A stretch of DNA of 38,475 nt from contig JAGZJZ010000059.1 of the NCBI GenBank assembly GCA_018365455.1, positions 1-38,475 on the forward strand. Direction: 5' to 3'. A model generated the notes under the pieces. It was not told where the DNA came from, made no database searches, and saw only the letters and a program-made list of their open reading frames with translations. Below, in pieces: positions 17,522 through 25,886 of the stretch. How positions within the stretch are numbered: the stretch's first letter is position 1; the number at the start of each line of letters is the position of its first letter. The DNA comes from Clostridiales bacterium (GTDB taxonomy: Bacteria; Bacillota; Clostridia; Lachnospirales; Lachnospiraceae). The translations under genes were made by a program, and so were the position numbers.

Positions 17522-17554
17522 ACCAGCCTTCTAATATTAAGTTGGTCTTTTTTA
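17522..17554 (+). terminator. Rho-independent terminator after the mini-gene
   Basis: ACCAGC (17522-17527) pairs with GTTGGT (17541-17546) through one G.U pair and is followed by CTTTTTTATT. It ends the plus-strand mini-gene before the convergent minus-strand coiled-coil gene. An alternative small stem GGCT/AGCC overlaps its 5' arm. Confidence 0.55.
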
Positions 17555-17571
17555 TTCACCTTCAATTTTCC

Positions 17572-18321
17572 TTAACCTTTTCTTTGACGTTTCATTTTCT
17601 CCAGCAGTTCCTGAGCTTCTCTTTCTCGAGTACTTTTCCCCAGTCTTCTATCATTGGCTTCGGCACTCGTTTCATAAGCAATTTTACTACCGTTAGCACG
17701 CTCTCTTGTTTTATTAGCACCCTCTCTGACACGCTCAAGCATTCTTTCAGATTCATTATTTGTCGCTAAGCTGTCCATGCTTTGATGTATCTGAATAATC
17801 TGTTGATCAGCCTCTAATTGATAGATTGTACGTTCCTTTTCTTCCTTTAACGCAGTAAGATCCATAGCTGCCTGGTCACGTAAATCTTTTTGGTGTTCTT
17901 TTGACTCTTTTAAATCCAAAATTGTCTGCTTCAAAACCTCAACCTTTGACTCGAGTGTGGACTTCTTTAAAGCATAAGACATTGCGTCTGATTCATTATT
18001 TGCATCCAAGCATCTATTTATCTCTTTATCAATTTTCATTAGTTCTTTTTGCGATAAATAAAGATCTTTTTCAGATTTATCTAATTTACCTGAGATCTCT
18101 GCTAAGGTAGCACTAGCTCGATTGTAAAAATCTTCTTTATCTCTAATTGCAGTATTATAATAATCTGCAGCACCTTCTGGCGTTGTTGCGTCCTTTCGCA
18201 TTATTTCGTCCGAACGTCCTTTTAACTTTATCCAAAGTTGTTTCCGAAAAGGTTTATTAGCAATTAGAAATATAATAAAGAGCAATAGTGTACAACCTAA
18301 AGTATAAAATAAATAATTCAT
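17572..18321 (-). CDS. Membrane-anchored PspA/IM30-like coiled-coil protein
   Basis: A 249-residue protein. One N-terminal membrane segment (YTLGCTLLLFIIFLIANK, about residues 6-23) is followed by a long coiled coil (TPEGAADYYNTAIRDKEDF, then heptads to about residue 190) and a basic tail (EAQELLEKMKRQRKG). The helical region resembles PspA/IM30 proteins, which often accompany TerD genes and stabilise membranes under stress; the membrane anchor is an addition. ATG 18321 has AGGAGG upstream. It follows the three TerD genes by 8 bp, so it is part of their operon. The PspA link is suggestive rather than certain. Confidence 0.75.
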   Translation of the reverse strand: MNYLFYTLGCTLLLFIIFLIANKPFRKQLWIKLKGRSDEIMRKDATTPEGAADYYNTAIRDKEDFYNRASATLAEISGKLDKSEKDLYLSQKELMKIDKEINRCLDANNESDAMSYALKKSTLESKVEVLKQTILDLKESKEHQKDLRDQAAMDLTALKEEKERTIYQLEADQQIIQIHQSMDSLATNNESERMLERVREGANKTRERANGSKIAYETSAEANDRRLGKSTREREAQELLEKMKRQRKG

Positions 18322-18329
18322 AATTCCTC

Positions 18330-18911
18330 CTATTCCACATCAATACCGAAATTCCTGCAAAGAGAACCTAAACCGCCATTAAACCCGCTACCAACTGCAT
18401 TAAATTTCCATTCTCCAGCATGTTTATACAGTTCACCAAATACGATAGCCGTCTCTGTGGAATAATCCTCACTTAAATCGTATCTTAAAAGTTCCTCTCC
18501 AGTAGGCTCGTCAATAATTCTGATGTATGCATTTGCAACCATCCCGAAACACTGACTCCTAACATCCGCATCATAAATCGTAGCTGTTATGGCAATCTTT
18601 TCATATTCGTCAAGTACTTTAGATAAATCAACTTTAATTTCTTCATCATCCCCGTCACCATTGCCGGTTCTGTTATCTCCCATATGAATGACTGCTTTAG
18701 TTGGATGCTCAAGATTATGATAAAAAACAAAATCTGTTTCATTCGTAACCTTTTTGTTTGATCCTAATAAAAATGCTGATGCATCAAGATCAAAATCATT
18801 TTCCCCATCATACTTATTAGTATCCCAGCCTAACCCGATGATTAGCTTTGTTAAGGAAGGTCTCCCTTTTGTTAATTCTACTTTCTGACCTTTAGATAGT
18901 TTTACGCTCAT
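18330..18911 (-). CDS. terD: TerD-family stress protein, copy 3
   Basis: A 193-residue, single TerD domain. It starts MSVKLSKGQKVELTKG and keeps the calcium-binding loop MGDNRTGNGDGDDEEI and the closing GEWKFNAVGSG block. TerD proteins bind Ca2+ and take part in tellurite, phage and general stress resistance in host genomes; their biochemical activity is not settled. It is the last of three tandem paralogues behind a Ca2+-type P-ATPase. AGGAGG precedes the ATG. Sequence similarity among the three copies shows duplication within the element or its ancestor. Confidence 0.95.
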   Translation of the reverse strand: MSVKLSKGQKVELTKGRPSLTKLIIGLGWDTNKYDGENDFDLDASAFLLGSNKKVTNETDFVFYHNLEHPTKAVIHMGDNRTGNGDGDDEEIKVDLSKVLDEYEKIAITATIYDADVRSQCFGMVANAYIRIIDEPTGEELLRYDLSEDYSTETAIVFGELYKHAGEWKFNAVGSGFNGGLGSLCRNFGIDVE

Positions 18912-18922
18912 TCTTACCCCTC

Positions 18923-19495
18923 CTAATTATATCTTCTTACTAATTGTGAAATACAGACATCGTTCGTAGCCTGACCAAGTGCGTTAAATTTCCACTCTCC
19001 GTTCTTCCGGTAAGCTTCTCCAAATATCATGGCTGTTTTATCATCATACTTTTCACTTAAATTATATTTACATATCTCTTTTCCTGTAGACTTATTAACT
19101 AATCTGATATAGGCATTCCTTATCATCCCAAAATGCTGGTTACGCTTGTCTGCTTGATAGATATTTACAACGAAAACTACTCTTTCTATATTTTCTGGCA
19201 TACCTTTTAGATCAACGGTAATTTGTTCATCATCACCATCACCGTCCCCTGTTAAATTATCTCCATGATGCAATACGCAACCATTGGCTCCTTTCTTTTC
19301 TCCATAGTATACAAGCCCTTTATATGTATCGCCCAAACCTAATAAAATTACAGATGCATCACAATCAATATCATATGTACTTCCAAATATCCCTTTTTTA
19401 GCAGCATCCCAGCCTAGACCTACAACTACTTTTGATAACCCCTCTACTTCTTTCGATAAACTTATTTTCTGACCCTTTGTTAATGTTACTGACAT
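18923..19495 (-). CDS. terD: TerD-family stress protein, copy 2
   Basis: A 190-residue TerD domain. The acidic loop HHGDNLTGDGDGDDEQI is intact, as are the N-terminal KGQKISLSKE strand and the GEWKFNALGQ end. It differs from the flanking copies in the segment after GLGWD (AAKKGIFGSTYDIDCDAS), as in the TerE/TerZ-like branch, and ends earlier. ATG 19495 follows AAGGAG. It lies 11 bp before copy 3 and 18 bp after copy 1, clearly one transcription unit. Confidence 0.95.
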   Translation of the reverse strand: MSVTLTKGQKISLSKEVEGLSKVVVGLGWDAAKKGIFGSTYDIDCDASVILLGLGDTYKGLVYYGEKKGANGCVLHHGDNLTGDGDGDDEQITVDLKGMPENIERVVFVVNIYQADKRNQHFGMIRNAYIRLVNKSTGKEICKYNLSEKYDDKTAMIFGEAYRKNGEWKFNALGQATNDVCISQLVRRYN

Positions 19496-19513
19496 TTTTT
19501 CGTTCTCCTTTTT

Positions 19514-20092
19514 TTAATTTATATTTACTCCAAACTTTTTGCAGATTCCGATTAGTGAATCAACAACACCTGATCCAACTGCATTAAACTTCCAATTGCC
19601 ATTATGTCGATACAATTCTCCAGCAATTACACCCGTCTCGGTAGAAAAGTCTTCTCCTAGGTCGAAATTAAATAATTCATTTGTGCTATCATCAAATGCC
19701 CGAATATAAGAATTACTTACCATACCAAAATTCTGCAATCTACTTTCAGCATCATATATAGTTGCGCAGAATATAATCTTTTGAATATTTGGTGGTATTT
19801 TGCTAAGATTCACTTCCATTGTTTCATCGTCACCTTCTCCTTCACCGGATTGGTTATCACCAGAATAAATCAATGCCATGCTTGGATGTTGGGGCTGCCC
19901 ATAGAAGATAAAATCCTGTTCTCCTGAAACTTTTTCATTCTCACCTACCAGAAATGCAGACACATCTAAATCAAAATTTTCTTGACCATCATATTTATTT
20001 GTGTCCCATCCCAAACCAAAAGTAACTCTTTCCAATCCAGAATTCCCTTTGGATAAATCAATTTTTTGACCTTTTACTAAACTGATTGACAT
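19514..20092 (-). CDS. terD: TerD-family stress protein, copy 1
   Basis: A 192-residue TerD domain with the acidic loop YSGDNQSGEGEGDDETM and closing GNWKFNAVGSG. It is closest to copy 3 (both have GLGWDTNKYDGxxxFDLD). Its ATG at 20092 lies inside the last codons of the P-ATPase gene (15-bp overlap), so translation of the pump and this protein is coupled. The pairing of a Ca2+ pump with Ca2+-binding TerD proteins suggests a joint calcium or metal-homeostasis function. Confidence 0.95.
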   Translation of the reverse strand: MSISLVKGQKIDLSKGNSGLERVTFGLGWDTNKYDGQENFDLDVSAFLVGENEKVSGEQDFIFYGQPQHPSMALIYSGDNQSGEGEGDDETMEVNLSKIPPNIQKIIFCATIYDAESRLQNFGMVSNSYIRAFDDSTNELFNFDLGEDFSTETGVIAGELYRHNGNWKFNAVGSGVVDSLIGICKKFGVNIN

Positions 20093-22722
20093 AATTTCTT
20101 TGACTCCTTTTCTTTATTTTTTAATAATATCTTTCTTATCATATCAATTGGAACAATCAATACAGACAATACCCCCATTAATAACCACTGATTTAGAGTC
20201 AAACTGGTAGTGTGTATCAAACTGCCTCCAAAAGTTACCAGTAACGCTATACCCACAAATATGCTTAAAGCAACTTTTATGAATAATTTATTCTTTTCTA
20301 TCCCTTTCATCAGATTCAAATGATCTGTACGGATATTAAAGCCGTTAATTGTTGCCATAATTACTAACATAGCAAATCTTACTGTTAAATAATGCTCTTC
20401 CGAACCAAATATATTACGTATTCCGGGTACCGCAGTTATCATAAAGATTATAATAAAACCTATTGTTGATACCGCAATTTGACTAATCGTCTCCTTGTTT
20501 AATAATTTTGCACCTTTAGGGATTGGTCTTTCCAACATGTATTCTTTTTTTGATGGTTCTCCCCCAAATGATAATGAATTTAAACCATCCATTACAATAT
20601 TAATTACAAGGATTTGTACAGCTGCAATTGCTTCCACACCGAAAAGAATTGGATATAATATACTAAGTAAAACCATACTTACATTAATCGGAAGTTGAAA
20701 TTTCAAGAATTTTAATACATTGTGCATAAATGTTCTTCCCAATAACACACTAGCAGTAATAGAAACAAAATTATCATCTGTAATAATTATATCTCCAGCT
20801 TCTTTACAGACATCCGTTCCACTCCCCATAGAAAATCCGACATCCGCAGCTTTTAACGCTGGGGCGTCATTCGTACCATCCCCTGTCATCCCCACACAAA
20901 GATTTAATTCTTGTGCTAATTGGACAATTCTTAATTTGGTTTTCGGAGTTGCACGTGCAATAACTTTTATCCTTGGCAATAAATTCTTTGCTTGGGTATC
21001 GCTTAAATCATCAAATTCATTTGCAGACATCATAATGTCATCTTCTTTTGTTATAAGACCAGCATCGACAGCTATTGCTTTAGCCGTATCTAAAACATCT
21101 CCCGTTACCATCATAACTTGTACACCAGCACCATTCATTTCCTTTACTGCTTCCGGAACCTCTGCCCTTACATCGTCTCTTATAGCCACAAAAGCGGTAA
21201 TTATTAAATTATCTGGTAAAGTACCATTTTCAGTTTTCCCATCATAATATGCAGTAGCAATTACACGCATTGCTTTAGACGTAAAATTTTTGATCAATTC
21301 TTCAATGTTTTCTCTATTTAATTCACATTTCTTTCCTGTGTTATCTACATATGCAGACGCATTCCTCAATAACTTCTCAGGTGCACCTTTATATAATGTA
21401 ACAATTCTAGATTCTTCTTTAACAGTAATGCTAGAAAACTTATTTTGACTATTAAAAGGTAGTTTGTCTACAACTGCTACGGATTCTTTGATATCTATAT
21501 ATTCTGAGTTTGATACCAGAGTTAGTAAAGCTCGTTCAGTAGCATTACCGCCCAATGCTTTTCCATTCTCACTAAGCATTGAAGATGAATTTATTACTAT
21601 ATTTTTATTAAAAATGTTTCTTAGCTCGGATTTTTCTGGTATTTCCTCACCGGCACCATTAATGATCTTGATCGGTATAAGTTTGCCACATGTTAGTGTC
21701 CCTGTTTTATCAGTACAGAGTAACTGAATATTACCACATTCTGGGATCTTGTTTGTGTGCTTTGCCAAAATATTATTTTTAAGCATAACTTTCGCATTTT
21801 GTGCAGTAATTATATTAATTATTAAAGGAAGACCTTCAGGCACAGCAGCAACAATAATGGTTAATGCTGTAGTGATTATAGTAAGGATATTTTTAATAAC
21901 TAACATCCAACCCCCAGAAAAGTATTCATTAAAACCATAATTTAATATTTGTGTTCCTAGTAATGCAATTGTAATAACCAATGCACCAATGTATCCGAAT
22001 TTTGATATTTGATCAGCCAGATCACTCAATTGAATATCCAAAGATGTTTTCTTCTCTTTCACATCATGCATTGCAGTTATTGTCTGACCATTAACAGTAT
22101 CTACACCAACTTTTGTAACAACCATTTTCCCTTCGCCCTCTGTTATTATCGCACCGGCAAACAGACTATTCTGATCAACATAATCGTCTCCGCTAATAAT
22201 TTTATTAGGATCATGACCATAGTTCTTTATTGGAGACTTTAAGCACTCTTTTGATTCTCCATTTAAAACGGAATTGTCTACATGAACAGTACCTTCTAGC
22301 AAATAGCCGTCAGCATAGATTGCTTCTCCTGACTCAATAAAGATTATATCTCCAACAACAATATCATCTGTATTTAATATTTGTATTTTTCCTGATCGAA
22401 GCACATTACAGTTATGTACTGCCGTTTTATCCCTCAGCTCTTTGGTGCTTTTTTGACTTTTTAAATTGGTATTCATCCCTATAAATGCTATGGAGACAAG
22501 TACTACTGCTATCCCTGCAGGTTCTGATAATGATCCTTGTCCTAATACCGCCATAATAGTGAAAACGATCAACATACACAACAATATCAGATTTAGCTTA
22601 TCCTTAAATGTATCCATAAAAAACGAAAAAGCTGATTTTAATTTAGGTTCCGGTAGCCTGTTATCCCCATATTTTTTTCGACTATCCAATACCTCTGATT
22701 CGATTAATCCTGTTTTGTTCAT
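20077..22722 (-). CDS. Ca2+-type P-type ATPase (cation pump)
   Basis: An 881-residue type II P-ATPase that would export or sequester Ca2+, or possibly Mn2+, using ATP. It shows the actuator loop NGES (about 154-157), the membrane helix 4 ion-site PEGL (295-298), the phosphorylation site DKTGTLT (Asp338), the nucleotide-domain KGAPEKLL, the hinge TGDGTNDAPALK, and a helix 6 region IVMDGLNSLSFGGEP of the calcium-pump kind. ATG 22722 has AAGGAG at ideal spacing; an upstream in-frame start at 22767 has none. It heads the TerD cassette and follows a long non-coding leader. A cation pump in a phage-like element is unusual. Confidence 0.95.
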   Translation of the reverse strand: MNKTGLIESEVLDSRKKYGDNRLPEPKLKSAFSFFMDTFKDKLNLILLCMLIVFTIMAVLGQGSLSEPAGIAVVLVSIAFIGMNTNLKSQKSTKELRDKTAVHNCNVLRSGKIQILNTDDIVVGDIIFIESGEAIYADGYLLEGTVHVDNSVLNGESKECLKSPIKNYGHDPNKIISGDDYVDQNSLFAGAIITEGEGKMVVTKVGVDTVNGQTITAMHDVKEKKTSLDIQLSDLADQISKFGYIGALVITIALLGTQILNYGFNEYFSGGWMLVIKNILTIITTALTIIVAAVPEGLPLIINIITAQNAKVMLKNNILAKHTNKIPECGNIQLLCTDKTGTLTCGKLIPIKIINGAGEEIPEKSELRNIFNKNIVINSSSMLSENGKALGGNATERALLTLVSNSEYIDIKESVAVVDKLPFNSQNKFSSITVKEESRIVTLYKGAPEKLLRNASAYVDNTGKKCELNRENIEELIKNFTSKAMRVIATAYYDGKTENGTLPDNLIITAFVAIRDDVRAEVPEAVKEMNGAGVQVMMVTGDVLDTAKAIAVDAGLITKEDDIMMSANEFDDLSDTQAKNLLPRIKVIARATPKTKLRIVQLAQELNLCVGMTGDGTNDAPALKAADVGFSMGSGTDVCKEAGDIIITDDNFVSITASVLLGRTFMHNVLKFLKFQLPINVSMVLLSILYPILFGVEAIAAVQILVINIVMDGLNSLSFGGEPSKKEYMLERPIPKGAKLLNKETISQIAVSTIGFIIIFMITAVPGIRNIFGSEEHYLTVRFAMLVIMATINGFNIRTDHLNLMKGIEKNKLFIKVALSIFVGIALLVTFGGSLIHTTSLTLNQWLLMGVLSVLIVPIDMIRKILLKNKEKESKKLCQSV

Positions 22723-22768
22723 TTTATCTCCTTTTCTTTTATTTAGAAAGTTTGAAACTTCCTGCAAT

Positions 22769-23205
22769 AATAAGATAGGGAATTGAACCCATATCTTACT
22801 CCCTTTATAAAACGCCTCGATCCTGTCCGAACAGTCGATATATTTACTTCCAGGGAATTCCTATGTTACAGGGGTTTGTTTGGTATCACCTGTATCCATA
22901 TCTCATAGGAAAAGTTTTTTACCATTCCGCACCAAACCTATATTAGAACGATCTTTTAGACGATGTAACAGTGTAATAAAATTTAATAATTCGTAATGCA
23001 GTTAAAAATAACTATTTACAAGTAACATACTCATTCAGAAACATGGCTTCGTTCCTTGCGCTTACTTCCAAGCTAACTCTGCTCTAACTGACAACTTTCC
23101 TTGCAAGATACTAATTACAGCTTTACAGAAATTATTCGTCTTTGCCCGGTGCGCTTTCCGGGTTTAAAGTTATACAATATCTAACAACAAAACCAACTGA
23201 ATGAG
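22769..23205 (-). ncRNA. Candidate large structured RNA downstream of the tRNA
   Basis: No ORF of any quality covers this stretch, which separates the tRNA from the P-ATPase gene. Read on the minus strand it begins, two bases after the tRNA, with CTCATTCAG, perfectly complementary to CTGAATGAG about 175 nt later. Inside are CCCGG/CCGGG and GCTT/AAGC hairpins. Further on, TCCTATG/CATAGGA encloses TACAGG/CCTGTA (22859-22910), and the loop ACCAAAC (22878-22884) is complementary to GTTTGGT upstream (22931-22937), a possible pseudoknot. CTGT-TCGG-ACAG follows, and the block ends in a 12-bp hairpin with a T-loop-like TTCAATT (22769-22800). Large phage RNAs of the ROOL and GOLLD classes typically sit beside tRNA genes. 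A long riboswitch-type leader for the pump is the alternative. Confidence 0.6.
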
Positions 23206-23206
23206 A

Positions 23207-23280
23207 TGGGTCATACTGGACTCGAACCAGCGACCTTGGAGTTATGAGCTCCCTGCTCTAACCAACTGAGCTAATGACCC
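23207..23280 (-). tRNA. tRNA with CAU anticodon, probably tRNA-Ile2 (reads AUA)
   Basis: A full cloverleaf: acceptor GGGTCAT/ATGACCC, D arm GCTCAGTTGGTTAGAGC, anticodon loop CTCATAA with CAT at 23244-23246, five-base variable loop, T arm GCTGG-TTCGAGT-CCAGT, discriminator A, and no encoded CCA. The anticodon stem has one G-A mismatch at the top. The G1-C72 pair excludes an initiator. The D arm and CUCAUAA loop match bacterial tRNA-Ile2, whose C34 is changed to lysidine so that it reads AUA; elongator tRNA-Met usually has UUCAUAC. AUA is very common in this AT-rich sequence. Confidence 0.9.
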
Positions 23281-23283
23281 TTA

Positions 23284-23316
23284 GTTACCGCTCTTTTTCA
23301 AGCTACGAACGGTAAC
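23284..23316 (-). other. Hairpin immediately upstream of the tRNA
   Basis: CGGTAAC (23310-23316) and GTTACCG (23284-23290) form a perfect 7-bp stem ending three bases before the tRNA 5' end. There is no T-run, so it is not a normal terminator; it may guide tRNA 5' processing or separate the tRNA from the yqeY-like transcript. Confidence 0.4.
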
Positions 23317-23396
23317 ATTGAAAGGAGTATTTTTAACTGGTCTTACATAGAAGATAATGCATTCCCACATACACTATCCACTAATGCCAGGAGTTG

Positions 23397-23849
23397 CTAT
23401 CTTTGATAGATAAACTGATCAACCACCTTGCCCACAAGTTTATTATCTGCCTTTCCTTTTACTCTCGGCATCAATTCCTTCATAATCTTGCCTTTATCTT
23501 TGCCCGAAGGTGATTCGATTCCCAGAATTTCTTTTACACAGTAAACTTCATGTCGTATTTCTGCTTCACTCATCATTTTTGGAGCAAACTCAGAGAGTAT
23601 ATCCAGTTCCTGCTTGCTCATCATTATATTGTAGATCCTGTCTGGAGGAGTAAGATCAATGACTTCCTTAATCTGATTCATTTGTTTCAGAATGATTCCA
23701 TTGATTTCTTCATCAGTGGCTTCTCTTTTATGTGCAATTTCATAGTTGTAGATTGCACCCAGAAGATAACTGAGTACATCTTTTTTCTTTATGTCTCTTC
23801 TCTTCATAGCATCAATTTTAGATGCTTTTATGATATCTATTTTTTTCAT
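23397..23849 (-). CDS. yqeY: YqeY/GatB-C-terminal-domain-like protein
   Basis: A 150-residue protein of the YqeY type: an N-terminal helix with DAMKRRDIKKKDVLSYLLG, a central region with REATDEEINGIILKQMNQ, and a C-terminal KGKIMKELMPRVKGKADN that matches the tRNA-binding-like tail domain shared with GatB. Known YqeY proteins are thought to interact with tRNA or aminoacylation complexes, but their role is not well defined. Its start overlaps the end of ligA (ATGA), and a tRNA gene lies 116 bp downstream, so a tRNA-related job is reasonable. It looks complete. Confidence 0.87.
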   Translation of the reverse strand: MKKIDIIKASKIDAMKRRDIKKKDVLSYLLGAIYNYEIAHKREATDEEINGIILKQMNQIKEVIDLTPPDRIYNIMMSKQELDILSEFAPKMMSEAEIRHEVYCVKEILGIESPSGKDKGKIMKELMPRVKGKADNKLVGKVVDQFIYQR

Positions 23850-25804
23850 TCCTCAATTTCTCCTTTAATCATTGCTATAAATTTTATCTCACTAATAATA
23901 GGTATATTAAGCTCTGCAGCCTTTTTATTTTTAGATGAACCAGATCCTGCATCATTTGTTAGAAGAAAATGCGTTTTCTTATTTACGCCTGATACTACCC
24001 TTCCACCAAATTTTTCTATTTCCTGCGTTAACTGATCCCTATTCGAGAACTGATAAAGTTTTCCCGTTACACAAATATTTTTACCTTTTAGGACATTAAG
24101 AGCATTTACAGCTTCACACTTTGCAAACGTAATGAATTTTATGATCTCTAATATTTGAAATCTGTTTTGTTCCCAGTAACTGTTTAAGCAGTTATTCATA
24201 ACATCTCCAAAATCTGGAATTACTCGCCAATTGTATTTACTATCCATTTTATTTTGAAACAAATCCCAGTTCCCCTGACAATGCTTACTTATTTCTTTTG
24301 ATACACTACTTCCTATATTAGGTATCCCTAATGCTCTAATGAACCGGTTTAACGGGAGTTCTGTTCTGGCTTTGTTAATAGATGATACTAAATTCTCTAC
24401 TGATTTCTTACCGAATCCAGGCAACTTTTCGATAGTTGATAGATCCTCTTCTTTTTCTGGCAGTGACAAAATATCAATATAGTCCTTAATGATTTTTTTG
24501 TTTACCAACGTCTGCAAAGTTGCTTCTGAAACCCCTCTTATATCTAATGATTTTTTATCACAGAAATGTTGAAGTCTACCAACTATTTTGCTATTACAAT
24601 CTATATTTTTGCAATATAGTTGTGCTGAATCGTTTTCCATTAGAATTTCGGTTTTTCCACCACATACAGGGCATCTATCTGGAACTTTCAAACTTCCACT
24701 CTGAGTTAAATTTTGATAAATCTGAGGAATAATCATATTTGCTTTATATACCTCAATTTTATCACCGATACCTAATTTTAAATTATTGAAGATACTGACA
24801 TTATGCAAGGATGCACGACTTACTGTAGTTCCTTCAATTTCAACCGGTTCAAATATTGCTACTGGATTTAGTAGTCCAGTTCTTGAAGCGCTCCATTCCA
24901 TATCTGTTATTGTAGTCTCGACAACTTCATCTTTCCATTTAAAAGCCATAATATTTAAGGGATGATGAGTTGTTACCCCTAATGACTTACCATAATCCAA
25001 ATCATTATATTCTAAGATCAATCCGTCTACTGGATTTTCATATTTTAGAGGATCAAAGTTTTTCATCACGTCCGCAATTTCCTTAGAAGAACTTACTAAT
25101 CGATGTTCAACCACTGGGATTCCCAAACACATTAAGAACTTAAATTGCTCACTTTTTGTTTTGAATGAGTTATTTGATTTAACAATTGCAAATGCTTTAA
25201 ATTCAAGGCTCCGTTCTCTAGCGATATTACTGTCAAGCTGCCTTACGGTTCCTGACGCTAGATTTCTTGGGTTCTTGTATCTCCCAGGATTCACATTGCT
25301 GATTTCCTTAAATGTTTCATAGGATATAAAACATTCTCCTCTGACCTCTAAGTATTCTCTGTGTGGTATATGTAAAGGGAGTTTTCTGCAAGTTCTAATG
25401 GTATGTGTTACATCTTCTCCAATCTCTCCTCCAGATCCTCTCGTGATTGCCTGAAGTAATTTTCCTTCTTGGTATTTCAATACAATGGTTAGCCCATCTA
25501 ATTTCCAAGAAAGAACACCTTCTTTATCTCCTAGAAATGTTTCAAGATCATCAAGTGATTTTGTTTTATCTGCCGATAACATCGGCGTGCTATGTATAAC
25601 CTTTTTAAGTTCTGGTAAAATTTCGCCTTGCACTTTCTGGGTTGGACTATCATTCATAATTATTCCTGTTTCTTTTTCTAATAGTACAAGTTTGTCGTAT
25701 AAATTATCGTACTCTCTATCTGAGAGAATTGGATTATCATATTTGTAATAGAATACAGAAGCTTCTTTTAGCTTACTGATTAAATCTAGCATTTTCTCAT
25801 TCAT
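23846..25804 (-). CDS. ligA: NAD+-dependent DNA ligase
   Basis: It seals nicks with NAD+ as cofactor. The domain order is complete: Ia (YYKYDNPILSDREYDNLYDK), adenylation motif KLDG with Lys101, OB region, Cys4 zinc finger (CPVCGG...YCKNIDC), helix-hairpin-helix repeats (EKLPGFGKKSVENLV, RALGIPNIGSSVSKEI) and a C-terminal BRCT domain (KNICVTGKLYQFSNRDQL). At 652 residues it is normal length. ATG 25804 has only a weak purine-rich ribosome site. It is in a transcription unit that starts at a promoter with LexA-like boxes, with yqeY downstream, so expression on DNA damage is likely. Confidence 0.97.
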   Translation of the reverse strand: MNEKMLDLISKLKEASVFYYKYDNPILSDREYDNLYDKLVLLEKETGIIMNDSPTQKVQGEILPELKKVIHSTPMLSADKTKSLDDLETFLGDKEGVLSWKLDGLTIVLKYQEGKLLQAITRGSGGEIGEDVTHTIRTCRKLPLHIPHREYLEVRGECFISYETFKEISNVNPGRYKNPRNLASGTVRQLDSNIARERSLEFKAFAIVKSNNSFKTKSEQFKFLMCLGIPVVEHRLVSSSKEIADVMKNFDPLKYENPVDGLILEYNDLDYGKSLGVTTHHPLNIMAFKWKDEVVETTITDMEWSASRTGLLNPVAIFEPVEIEGTTVSRASLHNVSIFNNLKLGIGDKIEVYKANMIIPQIYQNLTQSGSLKVPDRCPVCGGKTEILMENDSAQLYCKNIDCNSKIVGRLQHFCDKKSLDIRGVSEATLQTLVNKKIIKDYIDILSLPEKEEDLSTIEKLPGFGKKSVENLVSSINKARTELPLNRFIRALGIPNIGSSVSKEISKHCQGNWDLFQNKMDSKYNWRVIPDFGDVMNNCLNSYWEQNRFQILEIIKFITFAKCEAVNALNVLKGKNICVTGKLYQFSNRDQLTQEIEKFGGRVVSGVNKKTHFLLTNDAGSGSSKNKKAAELNIPIISEIKFIAMIKGEIEE

Positions 25805-25886
25805 TATTTTTCTCTTTTCTTTGTTTTATCTTATAAACGAATTATAATACACCTCATTAGCGTTGTCAACTACTATTTTATATTTT

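Noticed and set aside
20720..21247. Long plus-strand open frame of 175 codons opposite the P-ATPase gene
   Set aside because: It is antisense to conserved P-ATPase motifs, has no ribosome site and no recognisable domain; a shadow of the real gene.
22768..22800. tRNA or tmRNA 3' end suggested by GGGTTCAATTCCC
   Set aside because: No matching acceptor 5' strand, D arm or anticodon arm is found upstream, and the hairpin pairs with itself; it is treated as part of the structured RNA.
23140..23170. CCCGG/CCGGG hairpin as a plus-strand terminator
   Set aside because: Only three T residues follow and there is no plus-strand gene before it; it fits better as a hairpin inside the minus-strand RNA.
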